From the NCBI GenBank assembly GCA_036788295.1, contig DAIQNR010000024.1, positions 1-64,000 on the forward strand: a stretch of 64,000 bases of DNA, read 5' to 3'. A program made the position numbers and the translations under genes. How positions within the stretch are numbered: the first letter of the stretch is position 1; every line of letters starts with the position of its first letter. Below are positions 44,362 to 53,941 of the stretch, in pieces. The notes below the pieces were generated by a model that saw only the letters and a program-made list of their open reading frames with translations, was not told where the DNA came from and ran no database searches. The stretch comes from JAHQVK01 sp036788295. Its GTDB lineage: Bacteria > Myxococcota > Kuafuiibacteriia > Kuafuiibacteriales > Kuafuiibacteriaceae.

Positions 44362-45801
44362 TCAGCCGGGTAGCTCGGCGAGGCCGAATCGGGGTGCGGG
44401 CCGGGTGGGCTCGGCGCCGACTCGGCGCACGAGCGGCCCCACGGCCACGAGGGTTAGAAATAGAAGCGCGATCTCGAGGTGGTACACGAAGGTGTACCCC
44501 GCCGATGGGCCAGTGAGCGCCGGGCCGAACGCGCCGGTGGCGGCGTAGTGGGTCACCAGGTCGCGGAGGGCTCCGCCGAGGGCGACGCCGCCCCCCGTGG
44601 CGGTGGCCTGAACGGCCCCCCAGGCCCCGAGCGCGAGTCCAGAGCCGCTGGTCTGGGCCAGCCCCATCGCCGCGGTCAGGGTCCCGACCCCGAACAGCCC
44701 CCCGCCAAAGCCGATGAGCGTGGTCCCGACCCGAAACAGAAGCGGCGAGTCGAGCGGGCCGGCGAAGATGACCGCAGAGAAGGCGGCGACCCCGCACAAG
44801 GTCCCCATCGCGGCGAGCCACTGCGGGTCCCCCCCCCGGCCCAAGGACCGGGCGGCGACGGCGAGGCCAGCGAGCGTGCCACCGGCGAGCAGCGCGGTGA
44901 GCGCGGTGGTCGCGGCGACCGACAGGTTCAAGATCTCACCGCCATAGGGCTCGAGCAGGATGTCCTGCATGCTGAAGGCCGCCGTCCCGAGGCCGACGAC
45001 CACCAGGAGGCGAATCGCGCCCCGTCCCTGGACCAGCTGCCCAAACGCCTCCCGAAACGAGGGGCGAGGGGCTGCGACTTCGATCGGGGACGAGGGACGC
45101 CGGCTCTCCTGCTTCCACAGGGCGACCAGGTTCAGCAGCAGCGTCATCATCGCCGCCCCCTGGATGACCTGCACGAGGCTCTGGTGGGTGAAGTCGGCAA
45201 GAAGTGCCCCAAACGCGAGCGCGCTGACCATCATCCCGACGAGCAGCATGACGTAGAGCAGCGCGACCACCCGCGGCCTGGACGGTTCGGGGGCGAGGTC
45301 GGTGGCGAGCGCGAGCCCTGCGGTCTGGGTGGTGTGAAGCCCGATTCCGCACGCCAAAAACGCGATGGCAGCCCCGATCTCCCCTGCGTAGGGGACATCC
45401 ACCGTCGAGTTGCCGGCGAGGATGAGGAGCGAAAACGGCATGACCGCGAGCCCGCCGAACTGAAGCAGGGTTCCAAGCCAGATGTAGGGGACCCTTCGCC
45501 AGCCGAGGGCGGAGCGGTGGTGATCGGAACGAAATCCCACCAGCGCCCGAAACGGCGCGAACAACAGAGGGAGGGAGACGATCGCTGCGACGAGCCACGC
45601 CGGGATCCCGAGGTCGAGGATCATCACCCGGTTCAGGGTCCCGTTGAGCAGGACGACGGCCATGCCCACCGAGATCTGAAACAACGCGAGCCGCAGCAGC
45701 CGGCCGAGCGGAAGCTCGACGGAAGCGGCGTCGGCGAAGGGCAGCCACCGCGTCCCCATCGCCATCAGGCTGCGAACCATCTTCTCCTTCATTCCCCTCA
45801 T
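44362..45801 (-). CDS. lhaA: Light-harvesting complex assembly protein LhaA (PucC/BCD family)
   Basis: 479 residues from ATG 45801 (GAGG upstream). It is a 12-helix MFS-type protein. Family marks are the N-terminal LFQISVGMAVVLLNGTLNRV, SDHHRSALGWRRVPYIWLGT, TTQTAGLALATDLAPEPSRP and MQDILLEPYGGEILNLSV. It delivers bacteriochlorophyll to, or helps assemble, LH1 around the reaction centre. It lies between bchM and puhA as in alpha- and betaproteobacterial clusters. A paralogue (bch2-like) lies at 57987. Confidence 0.95.
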   Translation of the reverse strand: MRGMKEKMVRSLMAMGTRWLPFADAASVELPLGRLLRLALFQISVGMAVVLLNGTLNRVMILDLGIPAWLVAAIVSLPLLFAPFRALVGFRSDHHRSALGWRRVPYIWLGTLLQFGGLAVMPFSLLILAGNSTVDVPYAGEIGAAIAFLACGIGLHTTQTAGLALATDLAPEPSRPRVVALLYVMLLVGMMVSALAFGALLADFTHQSLVQVIQGAAMMTLLLNLVALWKQESRRPSSPIEVAAPRPSFREAFGQLVQGRGAIRLLVVVGLGTAAFSMQDILLEPYGGEILNLSVAATTALTALLAGGTLAGLAVAARSLGRGGDPQWLAAMGTLCGVAAFSAVIFAGPLDSPLLFRVGTTLIGFGGGLFGVGTLTAAMGLAQTSGSGLALGAWGAVQATATGGGVALGGALRDLVTHYAATGAFGPALTGPSAGYTFVYHLEIALLFLTLVAVGPLVRRVGAEPTRPAPRFGLAELPG

Positions 45802-45808
45802 CGCGACC

Positions 45809-46501
45809 TCATGTCTTCGAAAGCTCGAGCCCTTGCGAGGTGTAGAAACCCCGCTGCACCCGCGCGCCCCGTCCCGGCGCCCATCCTTCGAGGGCCGGGT
45901 CCTCGCCGATGCGTGAAAGCAGCCGCGCCGGCGCGATCGGCTCGATCGCTGGCGCCCTGTCCCCTCTCGGGAAGAACTGGCCCATCCAGTGCATCGCGGC
46001 CAGCGTCGGGGTCCGGGGGGCGAAGGTGAACACCATCCGCTCCTTCGCTCGCGCGGCGAGCCGCCCGAGCATCAGGACCATGTCCGGCTCCGCGTAGTGG
46101 ATGAGAGAGTCCATGGCGACCACGTGGTCGAAGTCCCCGAGAGAAGGAGCGAGCATGTCTCCGGCAAAGAACGAGATGCCCTTTGCACCCGCTCGCTCGG
46201 CTCTCTCCTTCGCGATCCCGATGAGGGTCTCGGAGAGATCGACGGCGACCACCTCGGCGCCGCGTTCGGCGAGCAGCACGCTGAAGGCCCCGGTCCCGCA
46301 CCCGGCGTCGAGCACCCGCGCTCCGCGCAGGTCTTCGGCCAGCCAGCTGGCGAGGGTTGCCCTCATCCGGTCCCGGCCTTCGCGCACGGTGGCTCGAATC
46401 CGGCTGACCGGCGCGTCCGAGGTGAGCGCCTCCCAGGCCCCGGCAGCGGTCCGGTCGAAGTACGCCTCGACCTGGTCGCGTCGCAGCTCGTAGCCCACCA
46501 T
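45809..46501 (-). CDS. bchM: Mg-protoporphyrin IX methyltransferase
   Basis: 230 residues. SAM-dependent methyltransferase: motif I RVLDAGCGTGAFSVLLAERG, then AEVVAVDLSETLIGIAKERA and DFDHVVAMDSLIHYAEPDMV, all BchM-like. It methylates the ring-C propionate of Mg-protoporphyrin IX, making the AcsF substrate. It begins 1 bp after the bchL stop and precedes lhaA by 7 bp. Confidence 0.96.
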   Translation of the reverse strand: MVGYELRRDQVEAYFDRTAAGAWEALTSDAPVSRIRATVREGRDRMRATLASWLAEDLRGARVLDAGCGTGAFSVLLAERGAEVVAVDLSETLIGIAKERAERAGAKGISFFAGDMLAPSLGDFDHVVAMDSLIHYAEPDMVLMLGRLAARAKERMVFTFAPRTPTLAAMHWMGQFFPRGDRAPAIEPIAPARLLSRIGEDPALEGWAPGRGARVQRGFYTSQGLELSKT

Positions 46502-46502
46502 T

Positions 46503-47402
46503 TCAGTCGAACCCCAGAAAATCGAAGATCTCTCGGTCCTTCATCGGGGTCCCGAGCTGCGGCTCCACTCCGTCCCACAAGGCGGCGGCGAGGCGGAGGT
46601 ATTCGGTCTTCACCTGCTCGAGCTCGGGGCCTCCGTCCATCTCGAACAGCGTGGACTTCTTGAGCCGGCTCCGCCTGATGACATCGAGGTCGGGGAAGTG
46701 GGCCAACCGGGACAGACCGGTCGCCTCGGTGAAGCGGTCGATCTCGTCCGTCGCGGCGCTCCGGTTCGCGATGACGCCGCCCACCCGAACTCTGTAGTTC
46801 TTCGCCTTGGCCTGGATGGCGCTGATGATCCGGTTCATCGCGAAGATGCTGTCGAAGTCGTTCGCGGTCACCACCAGCGCCCGCTCCGCATGCTGCAGCG
46901 GCGAGGCGAAGCCGCCGCACACGACATCCCCCAGCACGTCGAAGATCACGACGTCGGTCTCGTCGAGCAGGTGGTGTTCCTTCAGGAGCTTCACGGTCTG
47001 GCCGACGACGTAGCCGCCGCAGCCGGTCCCCGCCGGCGGGCCGCCGGCCTCGACGCACAGCACCCCGTTGTATCCCTCGAAAACGAAGTCTTCGGTGCGA
47101 AGCTCCTCGGTGTGAAAGTCCACCCCCTCGAGCACGTCGATGACGGTGGGCATGAGGCGCTTCGTCAGGGTGAAGGTGGAGTCGTGCTTGGGGTCGCAGC
47201 CAATCTGCAGCACCTTCTTGCCGAGCTTCGAGAACGCGACCGACAGGTTTGAAGAGGTCGTGCTCTTTCCGATCCCGCCTTTGCCGTAGACGGCGAAGAC
47301 CTTGGCCTTTCCGGCTTCGATCTGGTCCTTTGCGTGAAACTGCACGCTGCCTGCTCCGTCGGGGACGCGCGAGGGCATGATGGGGGTGATGATCTGCTGC
47401 AT
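46503..47402 (-). CDS. bchL: Light-independent protochlorophyllide reductase, iron-sulfur ATP-binding protein
   Basis: 299 residues. NifH-like dimeric ATPase: Walker A GKGGIGKSTTSSN, switch regions, and the two [4Fe-4S] Cys ligands in AGGPPAGTGCGGYVVGQ and DVLGDVVCGGFASPLQ. It supplies electrons to BchN/BchB for reduction of the protochlorophyllide D ring, in the dark. It starts at ATG 47402 with GGGAG upstream, 16 bp after bchH. Confidence 0.98.
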   Translation of the reverse strand: MQQIITPIMPSRVPDGAGSVQFHAKDQIEAGKAKVFAVYGKGGIGKSTTSSNLSVAFSKLGKKVLQIGCDPKHDSTFTLTKRLMPTVIDVLEGVDFHTEELRTEDFVFEGYNGVLCVEAGGPPAGTGCGGYVVGQTVKLLKEHHLLDETDVVIFDVLGDVVCGGFASPLQHAERALVVTANDFDSIFAMNRIISAIQAKAKNYRVRVGGVIANRSAATDEIDRFTEATGLSRLAHFPDLDVIRRSRLKKSTLFEMDGGPELEQVKTEYLRLAAALWDGVEPQLGTPMKDREIFDFLGFD

Positions 47403-47418
47403 GGCGTGTCTCCCTGGC

Positions 47419-50400
47419 TCAAGCGGCGACGGTATCGCCCACTCCCTCGAGCCGGTCTTCTAGCTCCTCCCCCGCCTCGCGCAGGGCTTCGAGCATGTCT
47501 CCGTCCGGTTCCCAATAGTGGCGCTCGTGGGCCTCGATGAGGCGGTTCACGAGCTTGGCCGATGCCTTCGGGTTGAGCTGGGCCAGCCGCTCCCGCATGT
47601 CCTGGTCGAGCACGAAGGTCTGCGACAGCTGCTTGTAGACCCAAGGCGCGACCTGGCCGGTGGTGGCCGACCAGCCCATCGTGTTCGTGATGTGGGCCTC
47701 GATTTGCCGCACCCCTTCGGAGCCGTGGGCGAGCATGCCCTCGTACCACTTCGGGTTCAGCATTCGGCTTCGGCTCTCGAGGTTCACCTGCTCGGCCAGG
47801 GTTCGGACCTGGCCTTCGCCCCTGGTCTGGTCGCCGATGTAGACCGGGACCGACGCTTCGTCTCCACGCGCTCGTTTGACCGCGCGGCCGATCCCTCCCA
47901 GGGTATCGAAGTAGTGGTCGATGGTGGTGACCCCGAGCTCCACCGACTCGAGGTTTTGGTAGGTGAGCTGCACGGTGGCGAGCGCGCTCTCGAGCAGGGC
48001 CTGCTGCTTCACCGGCTTGCCGGTGCGGCCGTACGCGAAGCACTTCCTCCTCGTGTAGGTCTCCGCGAGCTCGTCCTCGCTCTCCCAAGCCCCGCTGTCG
48101 ATGAGCTGGTTGACGTTGGAGCCATACGCGCCGTCGGCGTTGCTGTAGACGCGAAGCGCCGCGGTCTCGAGGTCGCAGCCGTGGCGAGCGGCAAACGCGA
48201 GGGCGTTCTTTCGCACGAAGTTCTGCTCGACCGGCTCGTCGGCCGACGCGCACAGCCACGCCGCCTCCGCGAGCAGCTTGGTCTGAAGCGGCAGCAGGTC
48301 GCGGAAGATGCCGGACAAGGTGACGACCACGTCGATGCGGGGGCGCCCGAGCTCGGGCAGGGGAATGAGCTTGGCGCCGCACAGCCGCCCGTAGCCGTCG
48401 AAGCGCGGCTTCGCCCCGAGCAGGGCGAGGACCTGCCCGATGGGACCACCCTCGGACTTCAGGTTGTCGGTCCCCCACAGGACGATGGCCACGCTCTGGG
48501 GCAAAGGATTGCCATCGGCCTCGTAGCGGTCGAGCAGGCGCTTGGCCTGCGCGGCGCCGTCGTCCACCGCGAACCGGCTCGGGATCCGGAAAGGGTCAAA
48601 GCCGTGAAGGTTGCGGCCGGTGGGCAGCACCGCAGGGGTCCGCAGGAGGTCTCCGCCCGGAGCGGGGCGAATGAAGCCGCCGTCGAGGGCATGCACGAGG
48701 CCCGCCATCTCCGTGTCGGTGCGAAGCGAGACCAAGGTGGTGCGGAGCAGCTCGAGGCGGGCTTTTGCCTCCTCGGTCTCAATGCCGATGCGCTTCGCGA
48801 CGTCGTCCGCCGTGGCTCCGGCGAGGAGGGCCTCGATCGCTTGCTGCGGCAGCGGACCGCCGCCGTCCACCTCGGTCATCGCCGTGAGATGCTCGGCGAT
48901 CTGTCGGTCGTTCGGGGGGGTCCCGAAGACATGGAGGCTGTCGGGGATGAGGGTCTGCTCGATCTCGATCACGGTGGCGTGAAGCTTCGAGACTTCGTTT
49001 TCGTGCTGCTCATGGGACCACGCCGGCTCGGCGGGGACGAGATCGAGCTCCGCCGCTTGCGCCTGGGCGAGCTCGGCGATGCGGATCGCCTCCGCGTCGC
49101 CCGGGGCCAGCCCCAGCCACCGCTCCAAGGTCTCGCGAAGGTCCACGAGGCCTCGGTACAGCCCCGACCGGGCCACCGGGGGGGTCATGTAGCTGATGAG
49201 CGTCGCGGCCGAGCGCCGCTTGGCGATGGTGCCTTCCGAAGGGTTGTTGGCGGCGTACAAGTAGATGTTGGGCAAGGCGCCGATCAGGCGGTCCGGCCAG
49301 CACTGCGCGCTGAGCCCGACCTGCTTTCCGGGCATGAACTCGAGCGCGCCGTGGGTCCCGAAGTGCAGAACCGCGTGCGCTTCGAAGTCCTCCCGCAGGT
49401 ACCGATAGAAGGCGGAGAACGCGTGGGTGGGCGTGAAACCGTTCTCGAACAGGAGGCGCATGGGGTCGCCCTCGTAGCCGAACGCGGGCTGAACCCCGAC
49501 GAACACCTTCCCGAGCTGGATCCCGAGGATATGGATGGTCGCCCCGTCCGACTGGGCGCGCCCTGGGGCCGGGCCCCATTGGGCCTCGATCTCGGCGAGG
49601 TGCTTCTCTTTTCGGACGTGCTCGTCCACCGGCATCCGGTAGTGCACGTTGGCGTCGGCACCGAAGCTCTTGGCGTTTCCGCCGATCAGCCGCTCGTGGA
49701 GCTCCTCGGCGCTCGCGGGGACCTCGACGTCGAAGCCCTCCGCGGCGAGGCGTCGGAGCGTGGCGTGGAGGGATTGAAAAACGGAAAGGAACGCGGCGGT
49801 GCCCACCGCCCCGCCGTTTGGAGGGAAGTTGAACAGCACGATGGCGAGCCGGCGGGCGCCTCGGGGGGTGGCCCTCAGGGCGACCAGCGCTGCGACCCGT
49901 CGAGCGAGCATCTCCACCCGATCGGGGAGCGGGGCGATGGGCGAGCCCGCCTGCGACCTTCCCCCTGCGACCGCGCCGCCCGGGGTCCCCGGACGCCCCG
50001 CGAACACCATGGGGCCGGTGGCGCCGTCGAGCTCGGGGATCGCGACCATGATCGTGGACTCGACCGGCAGCAGGCCCCGCGCCGAGGCGCTCCACTGCTC
50101 CACGGTCTGAAACTCGATGGCCTGCGCCGATACGTACGGGACATCGAGGCCGGCGAGCATCTCTTCGGCGGCGCGGGCGTCGTTGAAGGCGGGCCCGCCG
50201 ACGAGCGAGAAGCCGGTCAGCGACAGCAGCAGGTCGATCCGGGTTCTTCCCTCCCCGAGGAAGTATTGGTTCACCGCGTCGCGGGCGTCGAGACCGGACG
50301 CGAACACCGGCATCACCCGGAGGCCGCGGGCCTCGAGGGCGCGGATGACCGCGTCGTAGTGCGCGGTGTCGCCGGCGAGAATGTAGGACCGCATCACGAG

Positions 50401-51156
50401 AAGACCAACGGTGCCCTTCGCGTCCCGCGGCCGAGGGAGCTCGGCTGGGTTCTCGGTCACCCGACCGACGAGGTCTGGGTGGTAGAGGCCCACATCCGGG
50501 TAGTGGATGGGCATCTTCGTGGTCAGCCGACCCTTCAGCCCCGACCTGTCCCCACCGGCGTAGCGGTTGACGAGGAACCGGACCATATTGGCCAGGTTGT
50601 CGTCCGAGCCGGCCAGCCAGTACTGCAGGGTGAGAAAGTAGGCCCTGACGTCCTGCGCGGTGCCGGGAATGAATCGAAGGATCTTCGGCAGGCGGCGGAG
50701 CATGGCCATCTGCTGGGCCCCGGCGCCGGTGCGCTCCTTGGCCTTGCCGCCCCGCAGCCGCTTGAGCAGCGCGAGCGGGCCCTTTTGGGGGGCATCCATC
50801 CGAAAGCCCCCGATCCGGGTCAGGCGAATGATCTCGCCGGCGGCGATGAAGCCGATCATCGCGTCGCAGTGCTCTCTTCGGGCCTCGAGGTCGGGCAGGA
50901 TCGCCTGGATGTGCTCCTCGAGGAACAGCATGTTGGCGAGGACGATGTCCCCGCGGGCTACGTCGGCCCGGCAGCGAGCGAGGGCGGAGGGGTCCTCGGA
51001 CCACTCCGACGCCGCGTGCAGCCCGACTTCGAGCCCGGGGAGGTCGGACTCGAGCAGGTGCCGAGCCCGTTCGACTGCTCCGGCAAGGTGGCGGTCCATG
51101 GTGATGATGACCACCCGAATGGGGCAGGGCTCACCGCCCGAAGTTCGCTTTGGCAT
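47419..51156 (-). CDS. bchH: Magnesium chelatase subunit H
   Basis: 1245 residues from ATG 51156 (MPKRTSGGEPCPIRVVIITM), matching the usual family opening; an earlier in-frame start was rejected as non-family sequence. This start lies inside the bchB 3' end, a 26-base overlap. Family blocks: LVMRSYILAGDTAHYDAVIR, VLHFGTHGALEFMPGKQVGL, NPSEGTIAKRRSAATLISY and NTMGWSATTGQVAPWVYKQL. It is the porphyrin-binding subunit that inserts Mg2+ with BchI and BchD. The latter two are not in the window. Confidence 0.97.
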   Translation of the reverse strand: MPKRTSGGEPCPIRVVIITMDRHLAGAVERARHLLESDLPGLEVGLHAASEWSEDPSALARCRADVARGDIVLANMLFLEEHIQAILPDLEARREHCDAMIGFIAAGEIIRLTRIGGFRMDAPQKGPLALLKRLRGGKAKERTGAGAQQMAMLRRLPKILRFIPGTAQDVRAYFLTLQYWLAGSDDNLANMVRFLVNRYAGGDRSGLKGRLTTKMPIHYPDVGLYHPDLVGRVTENPAELPRPRDAKGTVGLLVMRSYILAGDTAHYDAVIRALEARGLRVMPVFASGLDARDAVNQYFLGEGRTRIDLLLSLTGFSLVGGPAFNDARAAEEMLAGLDVPYVSAQAIEFQTVEQWSASARGLLPVESTIMVAIPELDGATGPMVFAGRPGTPGGAVAGGRSQAGSPIAPLPDRVEMLARRVAALVALRATPRGARRLAIVLFNFPPNGGAVGTAAFLSVFQSLHATLRRLAAEGFDVEVPASAEELHERLIGGNAKSFGADANVHYRMPVDEHVRKEKHLAEIEAQWGPAPGRAQSDGATIHILGIQLGKVFVGVQPAFGYEGDPMRLLFENGFTPTHAFSAFYRYLREDFEAHAVLHFGTHGALEFMPGKQVGLSAQCWPDRLIGALPNIYLYAANNPSEGTIAKRRSAATLISYMTPPVARSGLYRGLVDLRETLERWLGLAPGDAEAIRIAELAQAQAAELDLVPAEPAWSHEQHENEVSKLHATVIEIEQTLIPDSLHVFGTPPNDRQIAEHLTAMTEVDGGGPLPQQAIEALLAGATADDVAKRIGIETEEAKARLELLRTTLVSLRTDTEMAGLVHALDGGFIRPAPGGDLLRTPAVLPTGRNLHGFDPFRIPSRFAVDDGAAQAKRLLDRYEADGNPLPQSVAIVLWGTDNLKSEGGPIGQVLALLGAKPRFDGYGRLCGAKLIPLPELGRPRIDVVVTLSGIFRDLLPLQTKLLAEAAWLCASADEPVEQNFVRKNALAFAARHGCDLETAALRVYSNADGAYGSNVNQLIDSGAWESEDELAETYTRRKCFAYGRTGKPVKQQALLESALATVQLTYQNLESVELGVTTIDHYFDTLGGIGRAVKRARGDEASVPVYIGDQTRGEGQVRTLAEQVNLESRSRMLNPKWYEGMLAHGSEGVRQIEAHITNTMGWSATTGQVAPWVYKQLSQTFVLDQDMRERLAQLNPKASAKLVNRLIEAHERHYWEPDGDMLEALREAGEELEDRLEGVGDTVAA

Positions 51157-52666
51157 CGTACAGCGTCTCCACGGTGATGACGGAGAGCCCACGGGTGGCC
51201 GCGAAGCTCTCGGTGTTGCGGCGGGCCTTCCCGCGAACGAAAAATGGGATCTTCTTGAGCTCTCGCTCCGCTTCTGGATCCCATGTGGGGGCACCGGGGA
51301 GCGGCGGGGCCGCCTCCGCCGGGGCATCGGCGCTTTCGGTCACAGCCGCACCGCTTGCGCCGAGGTGAGAGGGTCGGCTCGAAAATTCGAAGTCATCTCG
51401 GAACATCCCGAGCAGGTGCTCTTCGAGACCCATCATCAGGGGATGGACCCACGTATCGAACAGCACGTTCGCCCCTTCGAATCCCATTTGCGGGCTGTAT
51501 CGTGCAGGGAAGTCCTGAACGTGGACCGGGGAAGAGATGACGGCGCATGGAACGCCGAGCCGCTTCGCGATGTGGCGCTCCATCTGGGTACCGAGCACCA
51601 GCTCGGCGTGGGCCGCCTCGAGCGCTTCTTCCACTTCGAGGTGGTCGTCGGTGATGAGCGCCTCGAGTCCGGCCGCCTTGGCGGCGGCCCGAACCTCTCG
51701 GGCGAGCTCTCGGCTGTAGGTTCCAAGCCCGACCAGCTCGAAGCCGAGCTCCTCGGTGGCGACGCGAGCGGCGGCCAGGGCGTGGGTTCCGTCGCCGAAC
51801 ACGAAGACCCGCTTTCCGGTCAGGTAGGTCGAGTCGATGGAGCGGCTGTACCAAGGCAGGCGCGAGGGCGCGCCGGCGAGCACCGACGAGGGATCCACCT
51901 TCGCGAGCTCGGCGACCTGGGCAACGAACTCCCTCGTGGCCCCGTAGCCGATGGGGCAGGTCTCGATCCGGGGCTGCCCGAAGGTCTTCTCGAGGAAGCG
52001 GGCGGCGAGCTCGCCGGTCTCGCGGTACATCACGACGTTGAAGCTCGCGTCCGGGAGGCGGGCGATGTCGCTCGGGCTGGACCCGAGCGGGGCGACCACG
52101 TTCACGGTGACCCCCAGGTCCGCCAGGAGCTTCGTGAGTTCCACCACGTCGTCGCGGTGGCGAAACCCGAGCGCGGTGGGACCAAGGAGGTTGCAGCTCG
52201 GTGCGGCGGGCCTCTGTCCTTCCGGGGCTCGAGCGAAGCGCCGGACGATCTGGTAGAAGGTCTCCGCCGCGCCCCAGTTCTCCTTCTTTTGGTAGGAGGG
52301 AAGCTCGAGCGGGATGATCGGGACCGGCAAGTCGAGCGCGGCGGCGAGCCCGGCAGGGTCGTCCTGGAGGAGCTCGGCGGTGCACGAGGCCCCGAGCAGG
52401 AGCGCCTCGGGCTGAAACCGCTCGTAGGCGGCCTGGATCGAGTCCTCGACGAGCTGCGCGGTGTCGGTGCCGAGGTCCCGGGCTTGAAAGGTGGTGTAGC
52501 TGACCGGGGGCCGCCCCTTCCGCCGCTCGATCATGGTGAACAAGAGGTCGGCGTAGGTGTCACCCTGAGGCGCGTGCAGCACGTAGTGCACGCCGGTCAT
52601 CGAGCTCACCACCCGCATCGCGCCCACATGGGGCGGTCCTTCGTATGTCCAAACCGTTAGCTGCAT
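51131..52666 (-). CDS. bchB: Light-independent protochlorophyllide reductase subunit B
   Basis: 511 residues. NifK-like half of the catalytic heterotetramer. Asp36 in LHAPQGDTYADLLF falls exactly at the position of the unusual aspartate ligand of the NB-cluster. Other blocks: LLGASCTAELLQDDPAGLA, RVFVFGDGTHALAAARVATE and the C-terminal proto-chlorophyllide-reductase domain (WDPEAERELKKIPFFVRGKA). It partners BchN (next gene upstream in transcription, 3 bp away). The 3' end overlaps bchH by 26 bases. Confidence 0.97.
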   Translation of the reverse strand: MQLTVWTYEGPPHVGAMRVVSSMTGVHYVLHAPQGDTYADLLFTMIERRKGRPPVSYTTFQARDLGTDTAQLVEDSIQAAYERFQPEALLLGASCTAELLQDDPAGLAAALDLPVPIIPLELPSYQKKENWGAAETFYQIVRRFARAPEGQRPAAPSCNLLGPTALGFRHRDDVVELTKLLADLGVTVNVVAPLGSSPSDIARLPDASFNVVMYRETGELAARFLEKTFGQPRIETCPIGYGATREFVAQVAELAKVDPSSVLAGAPSRLPWYSRSIDSTYLTGKRVFVFGDGTHALAAARVATEELGFELVGLGTYSRELAREVRAAAKAAGLEALITDDHLEVEEALEAAHAELVLGTQMERHIAKRLGVPCAVISSPVHVQDFPARYSPQMGFEGANVLFDTWVHPLMMGLEEHLLGMFRDDFEFSSRPSHLGASGAAVTESADAPAEAAPPLPGAPTWDPEAERELKKIPFFVRGKARRNTESFAATRGLSVITVETLYDAKANFGR

Positions 52667-52669
52667 CGC

Positions 52670-53941
52670 TCAGACCTTGAGCCTCGCCCGGCGAGAGAGC
52701 GGGCGTGAAAAGAGTTCGGCCAAGTCTCCGGCCTGATCGAAGCCTTGGATGGGGGTGAAGACGAGCTCGATGGACCACTTCGTGGTGAAGCCCTCGAGCT
52801 CGAGCGGGTTTGCGAGGCCGAGGCCGCACACGACGAGGTCCGGATTCTCTTTGCGGCAGCGGTCGAGCTGCCGCTCGACGTCTTGTCCTTCAGATAGGAG
52901 CACCCCGGCCGGGAGCAGGTCGAGCTCCTCGGCGAGGTGCTGCTGATGGAGGTAGGGTGTGCCCACTTCCACCGGGACCATGCCGAGCTCGCGAGAGAGA
53001 AACCGAGCCAGCGGGACCTCGAGCTGGGAGTCGGGAAAGAAGAAGATTCGCTTGTTCGCGAGCCGCTCCCGGTGCGGGGCGAGCGCCACTCCAGCTCGGC
53101 GAATGGCCGCCGCGGTGACCGACTCGAGCAGCCCTTCCTTGACGCCGAAGGAGCGGGCCGCCGCCCGAAGCCAGCCGCTGGTGCCCTCGACCCCGAGGGG
53201 GAACGGCGCCTCGAGCCGCTTTGCCCCCCGCTCCTCGAGCGCCCTGGCGGTGTCGCCGAGAAAGGGTTGGGCGAGCAGGAATCTTGTGTTCGGACCCAGC
53301 GGAGGCAGGACGGCCGCCTTTCGGGGCGGAAAGAAGTGCACAGGACCTATCCCGAGCTCCGAGAAAGTACGGGCGAACTGGTCCTCTACGACGTCGGCGA
53401 GCGCGCCGACGACCCACAGCGCGGGGGGAGAAGAACGCTCGGAGGCGGGGCACAGCGGTACGAGCGACGCGAGGCAAGCGTCCTCGCCCTGGGTGAAGGT
53501 CGTCTCGATCCCGCTGCCCGAGTAGCTCGTGATTCGGACCGGGGAATCGGGTCTCGACAGCCGCTCGGTCAGGCGGGCGGCGGCCCGGCCGAGGTCGAGC
53601 TTGATGACCTCCGATGGGCAGGAACCGACGAGAAACAGGTGCCGGATGTCCGGTCGCCGCTCGAGCAGCCGGGTGACCACGCGGTCGAGCTCTTCGTTCG
53701 CGTCGGCGAGACCGGCGAGGTCGCGCTCCTCGATGATCGCGGTCGCGAACCGAGGCTCGGCGAAGATCATGACGCCCGCCGCCGACTGGATGAGATGGGC
53801 GCAGGTCCTCGATCCGACGACGAGGAAGAAGGCGTCCTGGATCTTACGGTGAAGCCACACGATCCCGGTGAGCCCGCAGAAGACCTCGCGCTGCCCTCTC
53901 TCCCGAAGCACCGGGAGCCGACTCTCGACCGGAGCGCTCAC
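52670..53941 (-). CDS. bchN: Light-independent protochlorophyllide reductase subunit N
   Basis: 423 residues from GTG 53941, overlapping the bchF stop (GTGA); earlier in-frame starts run through bchF and beyond. The three cluster-ligand cysteines are at C22 (EVFCGLTG), C47 (SRTCAHLIQSAAG) and C108 (VGSCPSEVI), a constant offset of four from C26/C51/C112 of the Rhodobacter enzyme as I recall it. With BchB Asp36 the complete NB-cluster ligand set is present. Catalytic partner of BchB. Confidence 0.97.
   Translation of the reverse strand: MSAPVESRLPVLRERGQREVFCGLTGIVWLHRKIQDAFFLVVGSRTCAHLIQSAAGVMIFAEPRFATAIIEERDLAGLADANEELDRVVTRLLERRPDIRHLFLVGSCPSEVIKLDLGRAAARLTERLSRPDSPVRITSYSGSGIETTFTQGEDACLASLVPLCPASERSSPPALWVVGALADVVEDQFARTFSELGIGPVHFFPPRKAAVLPPLGPNTRFLLAQPFLGDTARALEERGAKRLEAPFPLGVEGTSGWLRAAARSFGVKEGLLESVTAAAIRRAGVALAPHRERLANKRIFFFPDSQLEVPLARFLSRELGMVPVEVGTPYLHQQHLAEELDLLPAGVLLSEGQDVERQLDRCRKENPDLVVCGLGLANPLELEGFTTKWSIELVFTPIQGFDQAGDLAELFSRPLSRRARLKV

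Noticed and set aside
47518..51177. 1219-codon open frame opposite bchH
   Set aside because: It is the antisense frame of a very GC-rich gene; no family signature, low-complexity His/Glu/Arg/Gly-rich protein, while the other strand encodes an unmistakable BchH.
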